From Argentina anserina (taxonomy: Eukaryota > Streptophyta > Magnoliopsida > Rosales > Rosaceae), in contig NC_065873.1 of assembly GCF_933775445.1 (NCBI RefSeq), forward strand, positions 27,218,001 to 27,282,000: a stretch of 64,000 nt of DNA. Reading direction: 5' to 3'. Below the pieces are notes generated by a model. It was given only the letters and a program-made list of their open reading frames with translations. It was not told where the DNA came from and did no database searches. Both the position numbers and the translations under genes were made by a program. Numbering within the stretch: position 1 is the first letter of the stretch; the number at the start of each line of letters is the position of its first letter. Positions 37,044-48,130 of this stretch are shown piece by piece.

Positions 37044-37320
37044 AATTTCCCGATAATCTATGCAAAGTTTCATTTAATTTGACAATGGTTTAAGCTTTTA
37101 AAATTGAAATTTACATGAACGGTTTACATTAAACAAATTTAATTCGTTGATTGATTTAATTTAATTTCATACCTTAACGATAACCGAATTAGATGAAATT
37201 TTGCACATATGATCTTGAATAACATATCTAAATATTGAATCACATATAGTGAAAAAATTTGACCAAACATGTGTTAAAATTGAAATTTCACTCTATAATT
37301 TTAAAACAAAGCTTCATTCT
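37044..37320. mobile_element. Truncated copy of the 9786-10133 foldback MITE family
   Basis: Shares the AAGTTTCATTTAATTTGACA block and the GATCTTGAATAACATA...AATATTGAATCAC block with the element at 9786-10133, in the same relative order. The left end appears lost or displaced by the small MITE at 36918-37043. Confidence 0.6.
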
Positions 37321-37552
37321 ATATAAGAACGGTATATATATAGGCAATTTAAATACTAATCCATCATTTGTGGGGGCCGTGGGACAGTTATTACCCAAAT
37401 AATTAGGAAAATTTTATTGTACATTTGATGTATGAGAAAGTGTTTATAAATTACTAGCACCACCAATTCACGTGCCTTTGGGCCGGAGAGTGAGATAATT
37501 ATCAATTATTTCAGATAATACTGTATGGAGAAAACCACTCGATCATTATCAC

Positions 37553-37702
37553 CCAGCGTCAGAGTTCAAAGACATCGAGCTCTATGATGGTTTCTTGCAT
37601 GACCTCCTGTTTGAGCCTGAACGTGAAGAGATCGCGCAGGATATAATTGAGTGGATGGAGTAGCGATTAGGTGCTCTTAGAAGACGTGACACACTTTGCA
37701 TA
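37553..37702 (+). pseudogene. Lipase last-exon fragment (duplicated)
   Basis: Aligns with 27783-27939, the end of the lipase-like coding sequence, including the catalytic-His region GFLHDLLFEPEREE. An in-frame TAG replaces an AAG codon after WME, and a short deletion follows. No upstream exons are present, so this is a by-product of the segmental duplication and cannot encode a hydrolase. Confidence 0.88.
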
Positions 37703-39335
37703 AATTATTTGCCTCACCGGCTCACCCCATCCCGGCAAAAGAAACGGAACTGGGCAGTTTTGAAGCAGTTAGGCCATACACATTGATGCCCATTTAGAAG
37801 TGGAAAATTGTCAATATGGTTTGCTTATCATCATCAAAACTTGTATCTAATAGTAATGTTCTTGGGTAGGTGGCTGGGCTTGTACTACCCTTCTCTTCTG
37901 GCTTGTGCTATCCTTGTTCTGATTGACGAAAACGATAGATGCCGATATGAAAGCTACGTAAACAGACTTTTGGCGCCGAGTACGTAGTTTTGTACGTGTG
38001 GTCTCTGGCTTCTTTCAAGAATTGTGAAGGAAAACACCAAACCAATCACATCGTTGGACTTTTGTTCACAAAAGACGTTAACGTTATATGGTACATTGGC
38101 TACCTTCTACGCCTTGTAAGTATCTCAACTCCGTTCAACTGAAGCAATCGAACGCCTTAACCGTTTCAACGAAATTGATAAAGGGTAGTGTTATTAACAC
38201 GCATACCCTTCCAATGAACATGTTAATGAAAACGCTATTAGACTTTTTAAAAGGGTGTGTTATTAGACTTTTAAGATTCGTACCCAATAAAGTAGACTGT
38301 CCAAACCCTTCAGGAAAAGTCCGCAGTCCGCTTTGGTGAAGCAATGACTCCAATGAACCAAATGAGGGCAGTGGCCGGAGGGAGAAAGAAATGTGATGGG
38401 GGCACTTTTTTTTTTGACAAATACATACATACATGTACCACATAGATTTCCATCATTGAAAACGTTCTCATTCAATTCAATACAATACATCTCAAGGAGT
38501 TCATATTTATCTATGGTACCACATAAAAATTGTTTTCAACGCAAAAGATAAACAAAGACAAAAACAGAAGTGGTTAAGCAACCTATAATTGTCCTCGATG
38601 AGTTGTCATGTTTTGAAATTGTTGAATTATAACTTCATTGTCAATGACATGTAACATATCTATTTGAATGTACAAGGTTCTCAAAATTGAAAACATGACA
38701 CTGAATTTTTTGAACTAGCTTCCGTTACATTTTGAATAAAATAAAATTTGAACGAGCACACAACCAAAGCAATACAAAACTCCACATGAAGTGTTCAAAA
38801 TTGTTCGACACATATGATAACATAACCATAGGTAAATCTAACAGAATAATGAAATAGAAATGAAGAAAACTTGGAGGAATTTTCTCAATATTTTGAATTG
38901 AATGAAATGAGCAAAACATACAAAAGGAAAGGGCAGAGCAGAGTATTTTGTGTGCCCAAAATACCACGTGACATTGTCATGTGGTGTACTCAACCAATCA
39001 TATTAATTTATAGTGTAGTAAACATGCACGCAGTGAAAGAGAAATTTTTTTTTAATTATGAATAATTAATTAGAAATAAACATAATAAAAATTGACTAAT
39101 AACATTGAAAGTTGCGTTATATAGACTATGTACTAGTTACATATCATTTATTTTTCAGGTACCTAGAGATAAACTCTGACTTATTACACCAGAAAATAAA
39201 AAAGCCAGATCACCAATACACAGAGAACAGCTGGCATACAAAACATAACAGTATTAGCATTAAGATGATTAACTCTTATTAGCCTTAATGCTTACAACAC
39301 ACGAGCAAGAACACAACGTACGTAAATGTAAATCA
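37703..39335. other. Duplicated flank upstream of LFS-like copy B's 3' end
   Basis: Noncoding sequence largely collinear with 27950-29150, with diverged patches (for example 38400-39000) that do not align by eye. No gene supported. Confidence 0.55.
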
Positions 39336-39827
39336 TCAAACAGTAGAACTAGTACCAGACAGAAAAGCCTCTTCAATATTCTTTGCCATCTTTTGTATAA
39401 AAAACAGGATGTCTTTCGAAGACATCCTTTCGATCGGATCACAAACAAACGACCACTCGATAATGCACCCTTCATCGTTGTTCATCGGTATCACTTGCAT
39501 GGTTCCAACATACCACCCGAACCCCATGTTAGACTCAATAATCTCGTAGCTCAAGCACCGTTTGATCGGATCCATCGAGATCAACTTCTCTTTCCCCCAC
39601 AGACCGTTGGTCTGGTCGTCGTCGGTGGACTGAAAGGCGCAGTAGCGGATCAGGCCTGGCTGGCCGGGGACTCCTTCAACTTGGTAGCAAGTTTCAAGGT
39701 CTGTGACGATTTTTTGTAGGTTAAAGAAATCGGCTAGGAAAGGCCAGACCTGTTGTGGTGGTAAGGTTTTTAGCTCCACTAACGTTTTCCCTTCCCATTT
39801 CGCCTCTGCTAGTTTCATTGATTCCAT
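39336..39827 (-). CDS. LFS-like protein, copy B (intact, 163 aa)
   Basis: Single-exon frame from ATG 39827 to a stop at 39336. Bet v 1/START-fold family resembling plant lachrymatory-factor-synthase-like proteins. Visible blocks: WEGKTLVELK, PPQQVWPFLADF, LETCYQVEGVPGQPGLIRYCA, KEKLISMDPIKRCLSYEI, GTMQVIPMNNDEGCIIEWSF. Arg61, Glu80, Tyr94 and Tyr106 occupy the order and near-exact spacing of the Arg/Glu/Tyr/Tyr residues reported as important in onion LFS. The true ligand or reaction in non-Allium plants is unknown; sulfenic-acid rearrangement should not be assumed. It is the only undamaged copy among the four close paralogs, and a TA microsatellite lies 40 bases upstream of its start. Confidence 0.87.
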   Translation of the reverse strand: MESMKLAEAKWEGKTLVELKTLPPQQVWPFLADFFNLQKIVTDLETCYQVEGVPGQPGLIRYCAFQSTDDDQTNGLWGKEKLISMDPIKRCLSYEIIESNMGFGWYVGTMQVIPMNNDEGCIIEWSFVCDPIERMSSKDILFFIQKMAKNIEEAFLSGTSSTV

Positions 39828-39868
39828 GGTATCGAAAGATTGAGAGAGAACTCAGAGAAGTGAGAGGA

Positions 39869-39870
<2 letters not shown>

Positions 39871-39921
<51 letters not shown>
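39871..39921. repeat. (TA)n microsatellite upstream of LFS-like copy B
   Basis: About 51 bases of pure AT dinucleotide, starting 44 bases 5' of the copy B start codon and so probably within its leader or core promoter. Confidence 0.97.
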
Positions 39922-39922
<1 letters not shown>

Positions 39923-40203
39923 TTCAAAGGGAGAGAAATTAAAGTTTGCAACCACATAAAGCTTAAATTCTTTGTCCGTCGAGAAAAAAATGATCACATA
40001 ATCAAAGCTTCATATGTATATACATTACCCAAATAATTAGGGTGTATTGATTCGGATCAGCAAAATGGTGTCGCGTGAAGATGATGATAAGCATGTTTAG
40101 AAAAGTGTGTGCTCGTGTACAATAAATTTGAACTTGTTAGTGCACAGCACATTTTTAATTTTGATCTTGTTTTCTCAAATTCTTTGGTGATACACTTCAA
40201 ATC

Positions 40204-40373
40204 GGAAGTAAATTTGTCGCACACCCCTATCATGTATATCTCATGCCCACCACTCTAAGTAAATACCTAGTATCATTTTTCTTAACAAATTTATAACTAT
40301 AGTATTATAAAAGACACTTAGCATTTATTTATGATGGTGGGTATGATAGGGTTGGACGACAAATTTATTTCCA
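40204..40373. mobile_element. 170-bp hAT-like MITE
   Basis: The ends are inverted copies of GGAARTAAATTTGTCG. Exact 8-bp duplications ttcaaatc lie at 40196-40203 and 40374-40381. The empty site is visible in unit 1 (CTTCAAATCATGAAT at about 28258), confirming insertion after duplication. A relative is at 46851-47014. Confidence 0.88.
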
Positions 40374-40538
40374 TTCAAATCATGAATTCAGTTGAAGTTA
40401 GCGGGTTCAATATCCGCCACTGCCGATATGAAAGCTACACAGACTTTTGGCACAGTGTAGTTTTGTAAGTGTGGTCTTTGGATTATTTCAAGAATTTTCT
40501 AAGGAACAAACCAAACCAAACCATCACATCATTGAGTG

Positions 40539-41165
40539 TAGAGGTATAAAACGGGTCGGACCGGGCCACCCAGTTTATTTTATGCGGGCCAAAACCGTAC
40601 TCGGGTCGGCCCATTTATTTATCGTGTCAGGCTCGAGCTCTGGCCGGCACATGACCCATGTCTATGTCGGGCCAATAAGCGGGCCGGGTTGGCCCATTAG
40701 CATTATAAGACATAATTACAATAAAAAATATTACGTAATTATAATATATTTTTTATATAGCTATTTACAATAGTAAAATACTAAATATATTATATAATTT
40801 TATTTTTTAAACGTTATGTATGTTAAAACAATGACGTTTTCTTCACTAATTTGAAAATATTTGTGAAATATTGTAGCTAAAATAATGAAATAATCAAGGA
40901 ATTTTAATTTAAAAGTTATAATATTCAAGTCTAATAATGATAATTGTTTAAATATTTATATAAATAATATACAATTATGTGTTTAACGGGCCGACCCATT
41001 AATTTATCGTGTCGGGCTGTGTCGGGCTCAAAACGTGCTCGGGTCGGGCTTATGGGCTAAAATATCTCGGCTCTCCCCATTACAATAACGAGCTCGTGTC
41101 GGGTCAATTTTTAACAGGCCGGGTCTGTACCGGGCTTGGGCTTTTCGGCCCATTTGCCACCTCTA
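40539..41165. mobile_element. Non-autonomous hAT-like element (about 627 bp)
   Basis: The left end is TAGAGGTATAAAACGGG and the right end is the complement of TAGAGGTGGCAAATGGGCC. Flanking duplications are attgagtg and attgtgtg (7/8). GC-rich termini surround an AT-rich core, homologous to the element at 2243-2853, and it has no coding capacity. It interrupts duplication unit 3. Confidence 0.8.
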
Positions 41166-41173
41166 ATTGTGTG

Positions 41174-42355
41174 TGTTTGATGCAGTCGGCTTCTCACAAA
41201 ATTGGATTTTGCTCATTTTTGAAAAACAAAAGTTGAGTGTTTGGTAAAAATAGGGACATGGGTTGGGTAAATCAAAATTGGCTTGTGATTTTTATTCATG
41301 AAATGACTAATTTGGACATCATATGATTTTTTTTGTCCCTTGTTTTAAATGCTTTTTTATTAAAAAATATTGCTCTATTTATGATTGGTTCAATCTTCCA
41401 TATAAAATTTTCTAAGTATCGATTCTTATAAATGTATTCATATGATAGGCATATAATCAAACATTCAGTCAAGACTAGAAGTGTATTTCTTTGTCCAAAT
41501 ATACTACAACTATATTGACACTTTGAATTTAAGATGTAATTGATAGATAAGCATACATATGAAAATAAGCAAGGAAACAACCATATATTGTGTTATATTC
41601 GTAACGATATGCATACATGAGGTACAATTAAAACTCAATCACTACAGTGATAAACAAAATATAGAGATATTCAGCTTTGCAATTATCTACACGTGAGATA
41701 TCATATGTGGATGATAATGTCAAGGTTTGCTCCTGGTATTAGTGGTATACTAAAGAGAGATGTCAAAGCTATACAGGCCTACACCTTTATCTTGGAATCT
41801 CACATGGTCTTGTGTCAATTTCCTGTTTTTTGTTTTTTTTTATATCACAATTCATATAGATTTTGTAGTCAACAATCTGAACCACCCCTTTATCCTGCTA
41901 TATATATCAATCTCATACATCCTCAAGAAGCTATATCTTTATAACCAAAATAAAAAACATTAATTCTCCCAAAAAATTTCCCATATTGAATTTGTCTGAC
42001 CCCAAATACTAAATTCAAAGAATTTGCACCATAAGATGTTACCGACTTTTTCGGTGGTTTGAGCAGCAACCATGTTTGGTCGTAACGACTTGAAGTTGAT
42101 GATGTCAATGATTCAAAACGAGATCGAAGACTCAGAAGAGTGTGTCTGTGATGAGAGGATATGGATGTGTGTTGTAGTTCTTACAAGCAAGATAGGGCAA
42201 TAGCTGGTCATTTGAAATGTTCATTAAACTATAGTTCTCCCGCTACAGTGCAGAAGAGACTTGCAGCTTCCACTTTAGCTTTTAAGGGGAAAAAACTAAG
42301 GCTTTTCTTTAAAGCAGGGTAGAGGTAGAGTTACCAAACACAGTCTTCCAGTGAA
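41174..42355. other. Unassigned block in duplication unit 3
   Basis: Not alignable by eye with units 1, 2 or 4. The ends carry loosely inverted GTGTTTGRT / ACCAAACAC words, which suggests another old non-autonomous transposon, but no clear duplication was found. No gene supported. Confidence 0.35.
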
Positions 42356-42364
42356 ATTATGAAA

Positions 42365-43434
42365 GAGTTTTTTTCACCAACAGTCCCTCAACTCTGGTGT
42401 ACCTACCAATGTGATACCTCAACTCTTAATCGTACCAATGTGATACCCAGACTCTAGTATTGCTATCATTGAAGTACTTCCGTCAGTTTTTTTCAACTTT
42501 TCCGTTATCTTGGTGACGTGGCAGGTACGTGAGGCCCACAAAGAGGGTTAAAAGACAAAATTAACCTCATCTGAGAGGAGCAATGTTTTTCCCGCCCTTT
42601 ACCTTGAGAAAGACACCCAACAATTCCAATTTTGGCGCCAATTTTCACTCCATACTCCTTAATTTGTGTCTAATATCTAAACTAAAGAACTACCGCCAAC
42701 CAGTCAACCACAATATGATAAAACCTAGATCAATCTCATTTTCTATTTTTACCCTGGCACTTGTTAAACTAACAGAATAAATATATAAATTTATATGGAA
42801 CATCTCATTTCCACAATCTCATAAGAATATAGAAACACATAACATAACGAAATTCAACTACATGTACCATTAGTTCTTACAAGCAAAAATCATGGCAGAT
42901 CAACATAAAAGGTGGCAACTAATGGTACTTAAACATGTATTTGAATTTCGCTAAGTTATGTGTTTTTATATTCTTATGAGATTGTGGAAATGAGATGTTC
43001 CATATAAATTTATATATTTATTCTGTTAGTTTAACAAGTGCTAGGGTAAAAATAGAAAATGAGATTGATCTAGGGTTTTATCAGATTGTGGTCGACTGGT
43101 TGGCGGTAGTTCTTTAGTTTAGATAAGAGACACAAATTAAGGAGTAGAGAGAGAAAATTGGCGCCAAAATTGGAATTGTTGGGTGTCTTTCTCAAGGTAA
43201 ATGGCGGGAAAAACATTGCTCATCTCAGATGAGGTTAATTTTGTCTTTTAACCCTATTTGTGGGCCTCACGTACCTGCCACGTCACCAAGATAACGGAAA
43301 AGTTTAAAAAAACTAACGGAAGTACTTCAATGATAGCAATACTAGAGTCTGGGTATCACATTGGTACGATTAAGAGTTGAGGTATCACATTGGTAGGTAC
43401 ACCAGAGTTGAGGGACTGTTGGTGAAAAAAACTC
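42365..43434. mobile_element. 1,070-bp Mutator-like foldback element
   Basis: Two arms of about 500 bases are near-perfect inverted repeats. They begin GAGTTTTTTTCACCAACAG and end with the complement, and meet around a loop of roughly 40 bases near 42875-42915. Exact 9-bp duplications attatgaaa flank it (42356-42364 and 43435-43443), the Mutator hallmark. The empty site survives in unit 2 near 38228 (TTAATGAAAACGCTATTAG). There is no coding capacity. A transcript through it would form a very long hairpin. Confidence 0.9.
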
Positions 43435-44036
43435 ATTATGAAAACACTATTAGACTTTTAAAAGCGTGTGTTTTCAGACTTTTAAGATTACATGAGTAAA
43501 GTAGACTGTCCCAACTCTTCAAAAAAAAATCCACAGTTCACTTTTTGGTGAAACCAATGACTCCAATGAGCGCGCCAGTGAGGGGTCATGAGCACAAACT
43601 CAAAAGGTTAAAGACAATAGTAATAGTCATGTAAAGGCATACGATTATGGCTAGCTCATGACACTGGATATTTTGAACGTTAGCCTACGTAACATTTCAA
43701 TAAAAGAAAATTTGAACGAGCACACAACTAAAATAATACAAAACTCGACACGAAGTGTTCAATATCGTTCCGACACATATGATAACATAGTCACAGCTAA
43801 ATCTAACAGAATAACAAAAGAGAAAGGAAGAAGAAAAACAAAAGCAGAGCAGAGTATATAACTGAAACTCTAAGACTTATTACAACCAAGAAAATAAATA
43901 AAAAAGCCAGGTCACCAATACATGGAGAACAGCTGGCATACAAAACATAACACTATTAGCATTAAGATGATTAACTCAAATTAGCCTTAATGCTACAACA
44001 CACGAGCAAGAACACAACGTACGTATATGTAAATCA

Positions 44037-44540
44037 TCACACAGAAGCACTGTTAGCAGACAGAAGGGCATCTTCAATCTGCTTTCCCATCCCTTGTAGA
44101 GTAGACTCCAAAAAAGACCCGAAGTCTTCGAATCCCATCCCTTCGATCGGATTGCAAACAAACGACCACTCGATAATGCACCCTTCATCGTTGTTCATCG
44201 GTACCACTTGCATGGTTCCAACCTACGACCTGAACCCCATGTTAGACTCAATAATCTCGTAGCTCAAGCACCGTTTGATCGGATCCACCGAGATCAGCTT
44301 CTCTTTCGCCCATTTAACGGTGGTCTCATCGTTGTCGATGGCCGGTCCGGCGCAGTAGCGGGTCAGACCCGGCTGGCCGGGAACTCCCTCGACCTGGTAG
44401 CAGGTCTCAAGGCCTGGGAAGAGTCTTTTCACGTTGCAGAAGTCGGCTAGGAAAAGCCAGACCTGTTGTGGTGGTGAGGTTTTTAGCTCCACTGACCTTT
44501 TTCCTTCCCATTTCGCGTCTGCTAGTTTCGTCGACTCCAT
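44037..44540 (-). pseudogene. LFS-like copy C, single nonsense codon
   Basis: From ATG 44540 the frame matches copies A and B (WEGKRSVELKTSPPQQVW, LETCYQVEGVPGQPGLTRYCA, KEKLISVDPIKRCLSYEI). A TAG at 44223-44225 interrupts it at codon 106, where copies A and B have TAT (Tyr). Beyond the stop the same frame stays open to a TGA at 44037, giving the family's 167-residue length. No other lesion is visible, so the loss looks recent. The affected Tyr corresponds to one of the residues reported as catalytic in onion LFS. A truncated 105-residue product would lack the C-terminal helix of the fold. Confidence 0.88.
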
Positions 44541-44674
44541 GGGATCAATCGAAAGAAGATATGTACTTCAAAGGGAGAGGAGGAAAGCTAGCTAATTACG
44601 AAATGCAAGTTTGTAACCACATGGATCCGTCGAGAAAAAAGAAACCACATGCATAATAATCAAAGGTTCATAAT

Positions 44675-44899
44675 GTGGCGTAGCCAAAATTTATAAGAGG
44701 AGGGTCACAATTACTGCTAGAAACAAAATCGAGCGAAAGTTTTATTAGAAAAACAAAAAAAATGAGTTCAATCTAGTGTCAGAATGGCCAATAATATGAT
44801 TAAACCATGATATAATACATATATAATATTTAATCATAGTTTGACATCAAATTTGAGAAGGGTATAGTTGACCCTTCTAGCCCCAATGTGTCTACGCCT
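44675..44899. mobile_element. 225-bp hAT-like MITE upstream of LFS-like copy C
   Basis: The ends are imperfect inverted repeats GGCGTAGCCA / GGCGTAGACACA followed by AGGGTCA-type words. Flanks ttcataat and ttcatata match at 6/8. Located about 135 bases 5' of the copy C start, so it may sit in its promoter. Confidence 0.65.
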
Positions 44900-45233
44900 T
44901 TCATATACATTACCCAACTAGAAAATTCTATTGTACATTATGTATGAGAAGGTGTTTATATATATAGATCACCAGACGCCAAATTCACCTTTGGGACGGA
45001 GAGGTGAGAGAATTCTCAATTATTTCACATACTACTGCGTGGAGAAAACCACTCGATCATTATGTAAACACATATACTTGATTGTGTTTTTTAATTGTTA
45101 AATTATTCGAGATACTTGGAATAATGAATTTAGCTGAAGATGTGGGTTTCATTACCTGAGCTCTTAGGTTTTTTTTTTTCATCTTAAACGTTCTCTTTCA
45201 TTTTATCTAGGATCTTGCTCTATCAATCCTTAT

Positions 45234-45761
45234 TGTCACGAGTTTACTCTTTTGCTATGCAACTCATGCGGCATTAGCAATTAATTTATGCTAAGTCAGC
45301 CTTACTCTCGCAAACGCCCTGCTAGAACAATTGAAAGACAAAGAAGAATATATCGAAAAATAACTTATATTGAACAAAGAAATAACTTACAAGTATGCTT
45401 GATAGCTTGCTTCTTGCTTGATTGCTTGATAGATGAAATGAGAGGGGTGCCTTGCTATTTATAGGCATCCTCATCCTACCTTACTAGTTCTAGAGAATTC
45501 TAGGACTATGTACAATGTATATGACTCTAGAGAGTTATATACAATTCTACACAAGTTTAAGATGAACCTTGAGTGTTCTAAAGAATTCTTGAGTGATCTA
45601 GTTCTCCTAGTCTCTCTAAGATTCTAGAGATTTCCGGAAATGTCTTAAAGCTTATTGAGACTTCTAACGCCTTCTAGGTTCTTCCAAAGAGTTATGTCAT
45701 ATTCCAGATCCGTCTAGAATGCTTAAGGTAAAATTTTGCTTAAGTTTGGTGAGATTTGACA
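45234..45761 (-). mobile_element. Probable solo LTR (528 bp)
   Basis: Begins TGTCAC and ends TTGACA, with ttat immediately outside each end, consistent with a 4-5 bp target duplication. On the minus strand a promoter-like TGCCTATAAATAGCAAGG lies near 45456-45473, followed by a CA/AAGC-rich leader-like stretch, typical of an LTR. No internal retrotransposon domains lie beside it, so recombination to a solo LTR is inferred. It separates duplication units 3 and 4. Confidence 0.6.
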
Positions 45762-46066
45762 TTATGGTCATATTCTAAATTATGATGCCTTCAAAGGCGT
45801 ATGCATGTGCATGTGGTCCGTGGCCTCTAAGAGTCTGAAGGAAAACACCGAACCATCACATCGTTGGATTTTCGCTGACAAAGACGTTAGCTTTACACGA
45901 ATACATGGCAGTACGCCTCTTATGTTATTAAAATAACTTATTCATAACACCAAGGTCTAATTGCACTATTTATGTGCAAGTCACAACGGAAAACGTTTGT
46001 TTGGTTATTTGTCTTTGTTTCAACTTCTGTCAATATTCTATGCGATCAAAATCGAAAATGTTTAGA

Positions 46067-46280
46067 TAAATTATTATATATACCCACCACATATTTCACG
46101 TGACATACTTTTTTAACGTTATTTATTTATTTTACTGTGATTATTTCTAATTAGTTTTTATATGTAAATAAATTTTTGTCATTTTCACCGTGTGCATGTT
46201 AATTATACCATATCGTAATATGATTAGCTGGATACATCATATGACAATGTCAGGTGGTGTGCCAGGTTCACATAATAATT
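46067..46280. mobile_element. MITE (about 214 bp), member 1 of a two-copy family
   Basis: Inverted ends AATTATTATATATACCCACC and the complement of AATTATTATGTGAACCTGGC. Homologous throughout to 62720-62960 (shared GTGCATGTTAATTATACCAT). Confidence 0.7.
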
Positions 46281-46504
46281 ACTCAAATGTTTATTCAAAA
46301 TCCTAAAATTCTGGAAATCTGCCTCTTCTCTCCTTTTCGGCATTTGCTTCAATTATGATTATACAACACAACCGTCAATCCTTCGTTGCTCTATATCCCA
46401 AGGCTGATGTATACTGTTTCACCTTCTCAAACAACTCAGTAATAATGCTCTTCAATATTTGCTCTTCGATGTTGCTGTTCCCCGATCAAGCACTCTCTTA
46501 TCTT

Positions 46505-46531
46505 GAGAGAGAGAGAGAGAGAGAGAGAGAG
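46505..46531. repeat. (GA)n microsatellite
   Basis: Short pure GA run of about 27 bases. The adjoining Gly/Arg-rich open frames (46355-46782) have no recognised motif. Confidence 0.9.
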
Positions 46532-46850
46532 CATAGACCGAAACATGCGGTGGTCGAGAAGGTGTCAGGCCAAGAATTGGGGTTGATGGAGCAATGGGTA
46601 CTAGGTTTAGGAGGAGGAGGAGGGTGGTGGCAGCTGAGTGGGCTAACCACTGTAATTCGAGGCGAAGAGGCTTGAATCTTCTAGATGTGGATCGCAGATT
46701 TGCAATTTTTCGCTCCCTCCTCCACTCCAAAATCACCACTCAACAGCATCTCCTCCTCCAAAATCACAAGGGTTTGTATTGAAAATAATAACGAAGAATT
46801 GGAAGGTGGGACATGGAACCTGAGGTGAAGAGAATTTCATCAAATGCAAC

Positions 46851-47014
46851 GGGAAACAAATTGGTTACCCACCCATATTTTGTTTATCCCATGCCCACTT
46901 CAACAAAAAATTACAAGTGTTTTTATAAAAACCGTAGTTATAAATTTATTGAGAAAAAAATTACTTAACATTTTTTTGTGAGATGGGCATGGGTTGGACG
47001 ACAAATTTACTTCT
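46851..47014. mobile_element. 164-bp hAT-like MITE, relative of 40204-40373
   Basis: The right end GGTTGGACGACAAATTTACTTCT matches the other copy (GGTTGGACGACAAATTTATTTCC). Flanks aatgcaac and actgcaac agree at 7/8. The central TTATAAATTTATTGAGAAA resembles that of the other copy in reverse orientation. Confidence 0.7.
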
Positions 47015-47239
47015 ACTGCAACCATCTATTGAATAATAAGCTTCTTATAAAAAAATATATTTTGACCATGAAATGAGAAAAATATTAAGAAAGATTTCAA
47101 AATTAGAAAAAAATCAAAGGGCTAAAAGTCTTAAAGTGTTGCCCTTGAATTTCATGATATTTACAAAATGCCACTAGGATATTAATTTTTCTAAAACCAA
47201 CTCAAATCTGTGTTGATTTTTTCCACCAAACAAAATGAT

Positions 47240-47640
47240 GAGTTGTCAACGTCAAAGCATGGTCGGAGGCGCGAGGATGGTGTTAGCGTTGGGGGTGAGG
47301 GAACGCGGGGACGACACTAGGATGCTGTGACGACACTGGGACGTGGAGCACCAAACGAAGCTGAGGCGCGAGGCGATGTCGAAGGCACTGTGACGATGTC
47401 AGAGGCGCGGGGACGAGCTCGAGGTGTGGGGAGGAGGTTGGAGGTGCGGGACGAGTTCGGAGGCGCGGGGACAACATCGGAAAGCGCGGGCATATGGACA
47501 GAAAGAGACACAGGGACAACATCGAGGTGCGAGGATAAAGCTGGTCTTTGATCTAGTAGATATGATACTTGCAACGACGGAGAGGGATGCTAGTGATGTT
47601 GTTGTTGCTGGAAAAATCAAAGATCGGTGATATGGGTGTT
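47240..47640. repeat. GC-rich degenerate repeat block
   Basis: Built from imperfect repeats of GAGGCGCGGGGACGAC-like words. The composition contrasts with the AT-rich surroundings and creates Arg/Pro/Gly-rich open frames on both strands that I regard as artefacts. Origin unclear. Confidence 0.5.
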
Positions 47641-48130
47641 TAAATCATTTTTTTGGTGCCCAAATAAGATTTTTTAAGCTCTTTTTTTTTAAAAAAAAAA
47701 TTTGATGTCACATTAGCTATCATACTACCAATCACACTATATTTCTGCTGTGATAGCAAGTATGATAGGCAGTGTGATAACTATTGTGTCACTGATCTAC
47801 CTATCACATTAGTCATCTCACTACTTGTCACACTATACATCACATAACAAAATTAGTGTGACGAGTAGTGTGATAAGTAGTGTGGTTAGGGTGTGACATC
47901 ACATTAATGTTGATATTTGAATTGTTTAAGTTGATTTGAGAAGTTTAAGATCACATAACCATAAACAAATGTTCGTTATTTCTAGTCATTCTTCTTCTTC
48001 TTATTCTTTTTGTCATAACATAGTCACATAAAACATTGTGACAACAGGTGTGGCAAGTAGTGTGATAGGTAGTGTGATAGTGGGTATGACATGTAGTGTG
48101 ACAACGAGTGTGACAGGTAGTGTGATAGTC

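Noticed and set aside
39721..40036. Tyr-Ile repeat frames near LFS-like copy B
   Set aside because: Produced by the TA microsatellite.
47283..47630. Pro/Arg-rich and Gly/Arg-rich frames on both strands
   Set aside because: Low-complexity GC-rich repeats with no homology signal; frames open on both strands.
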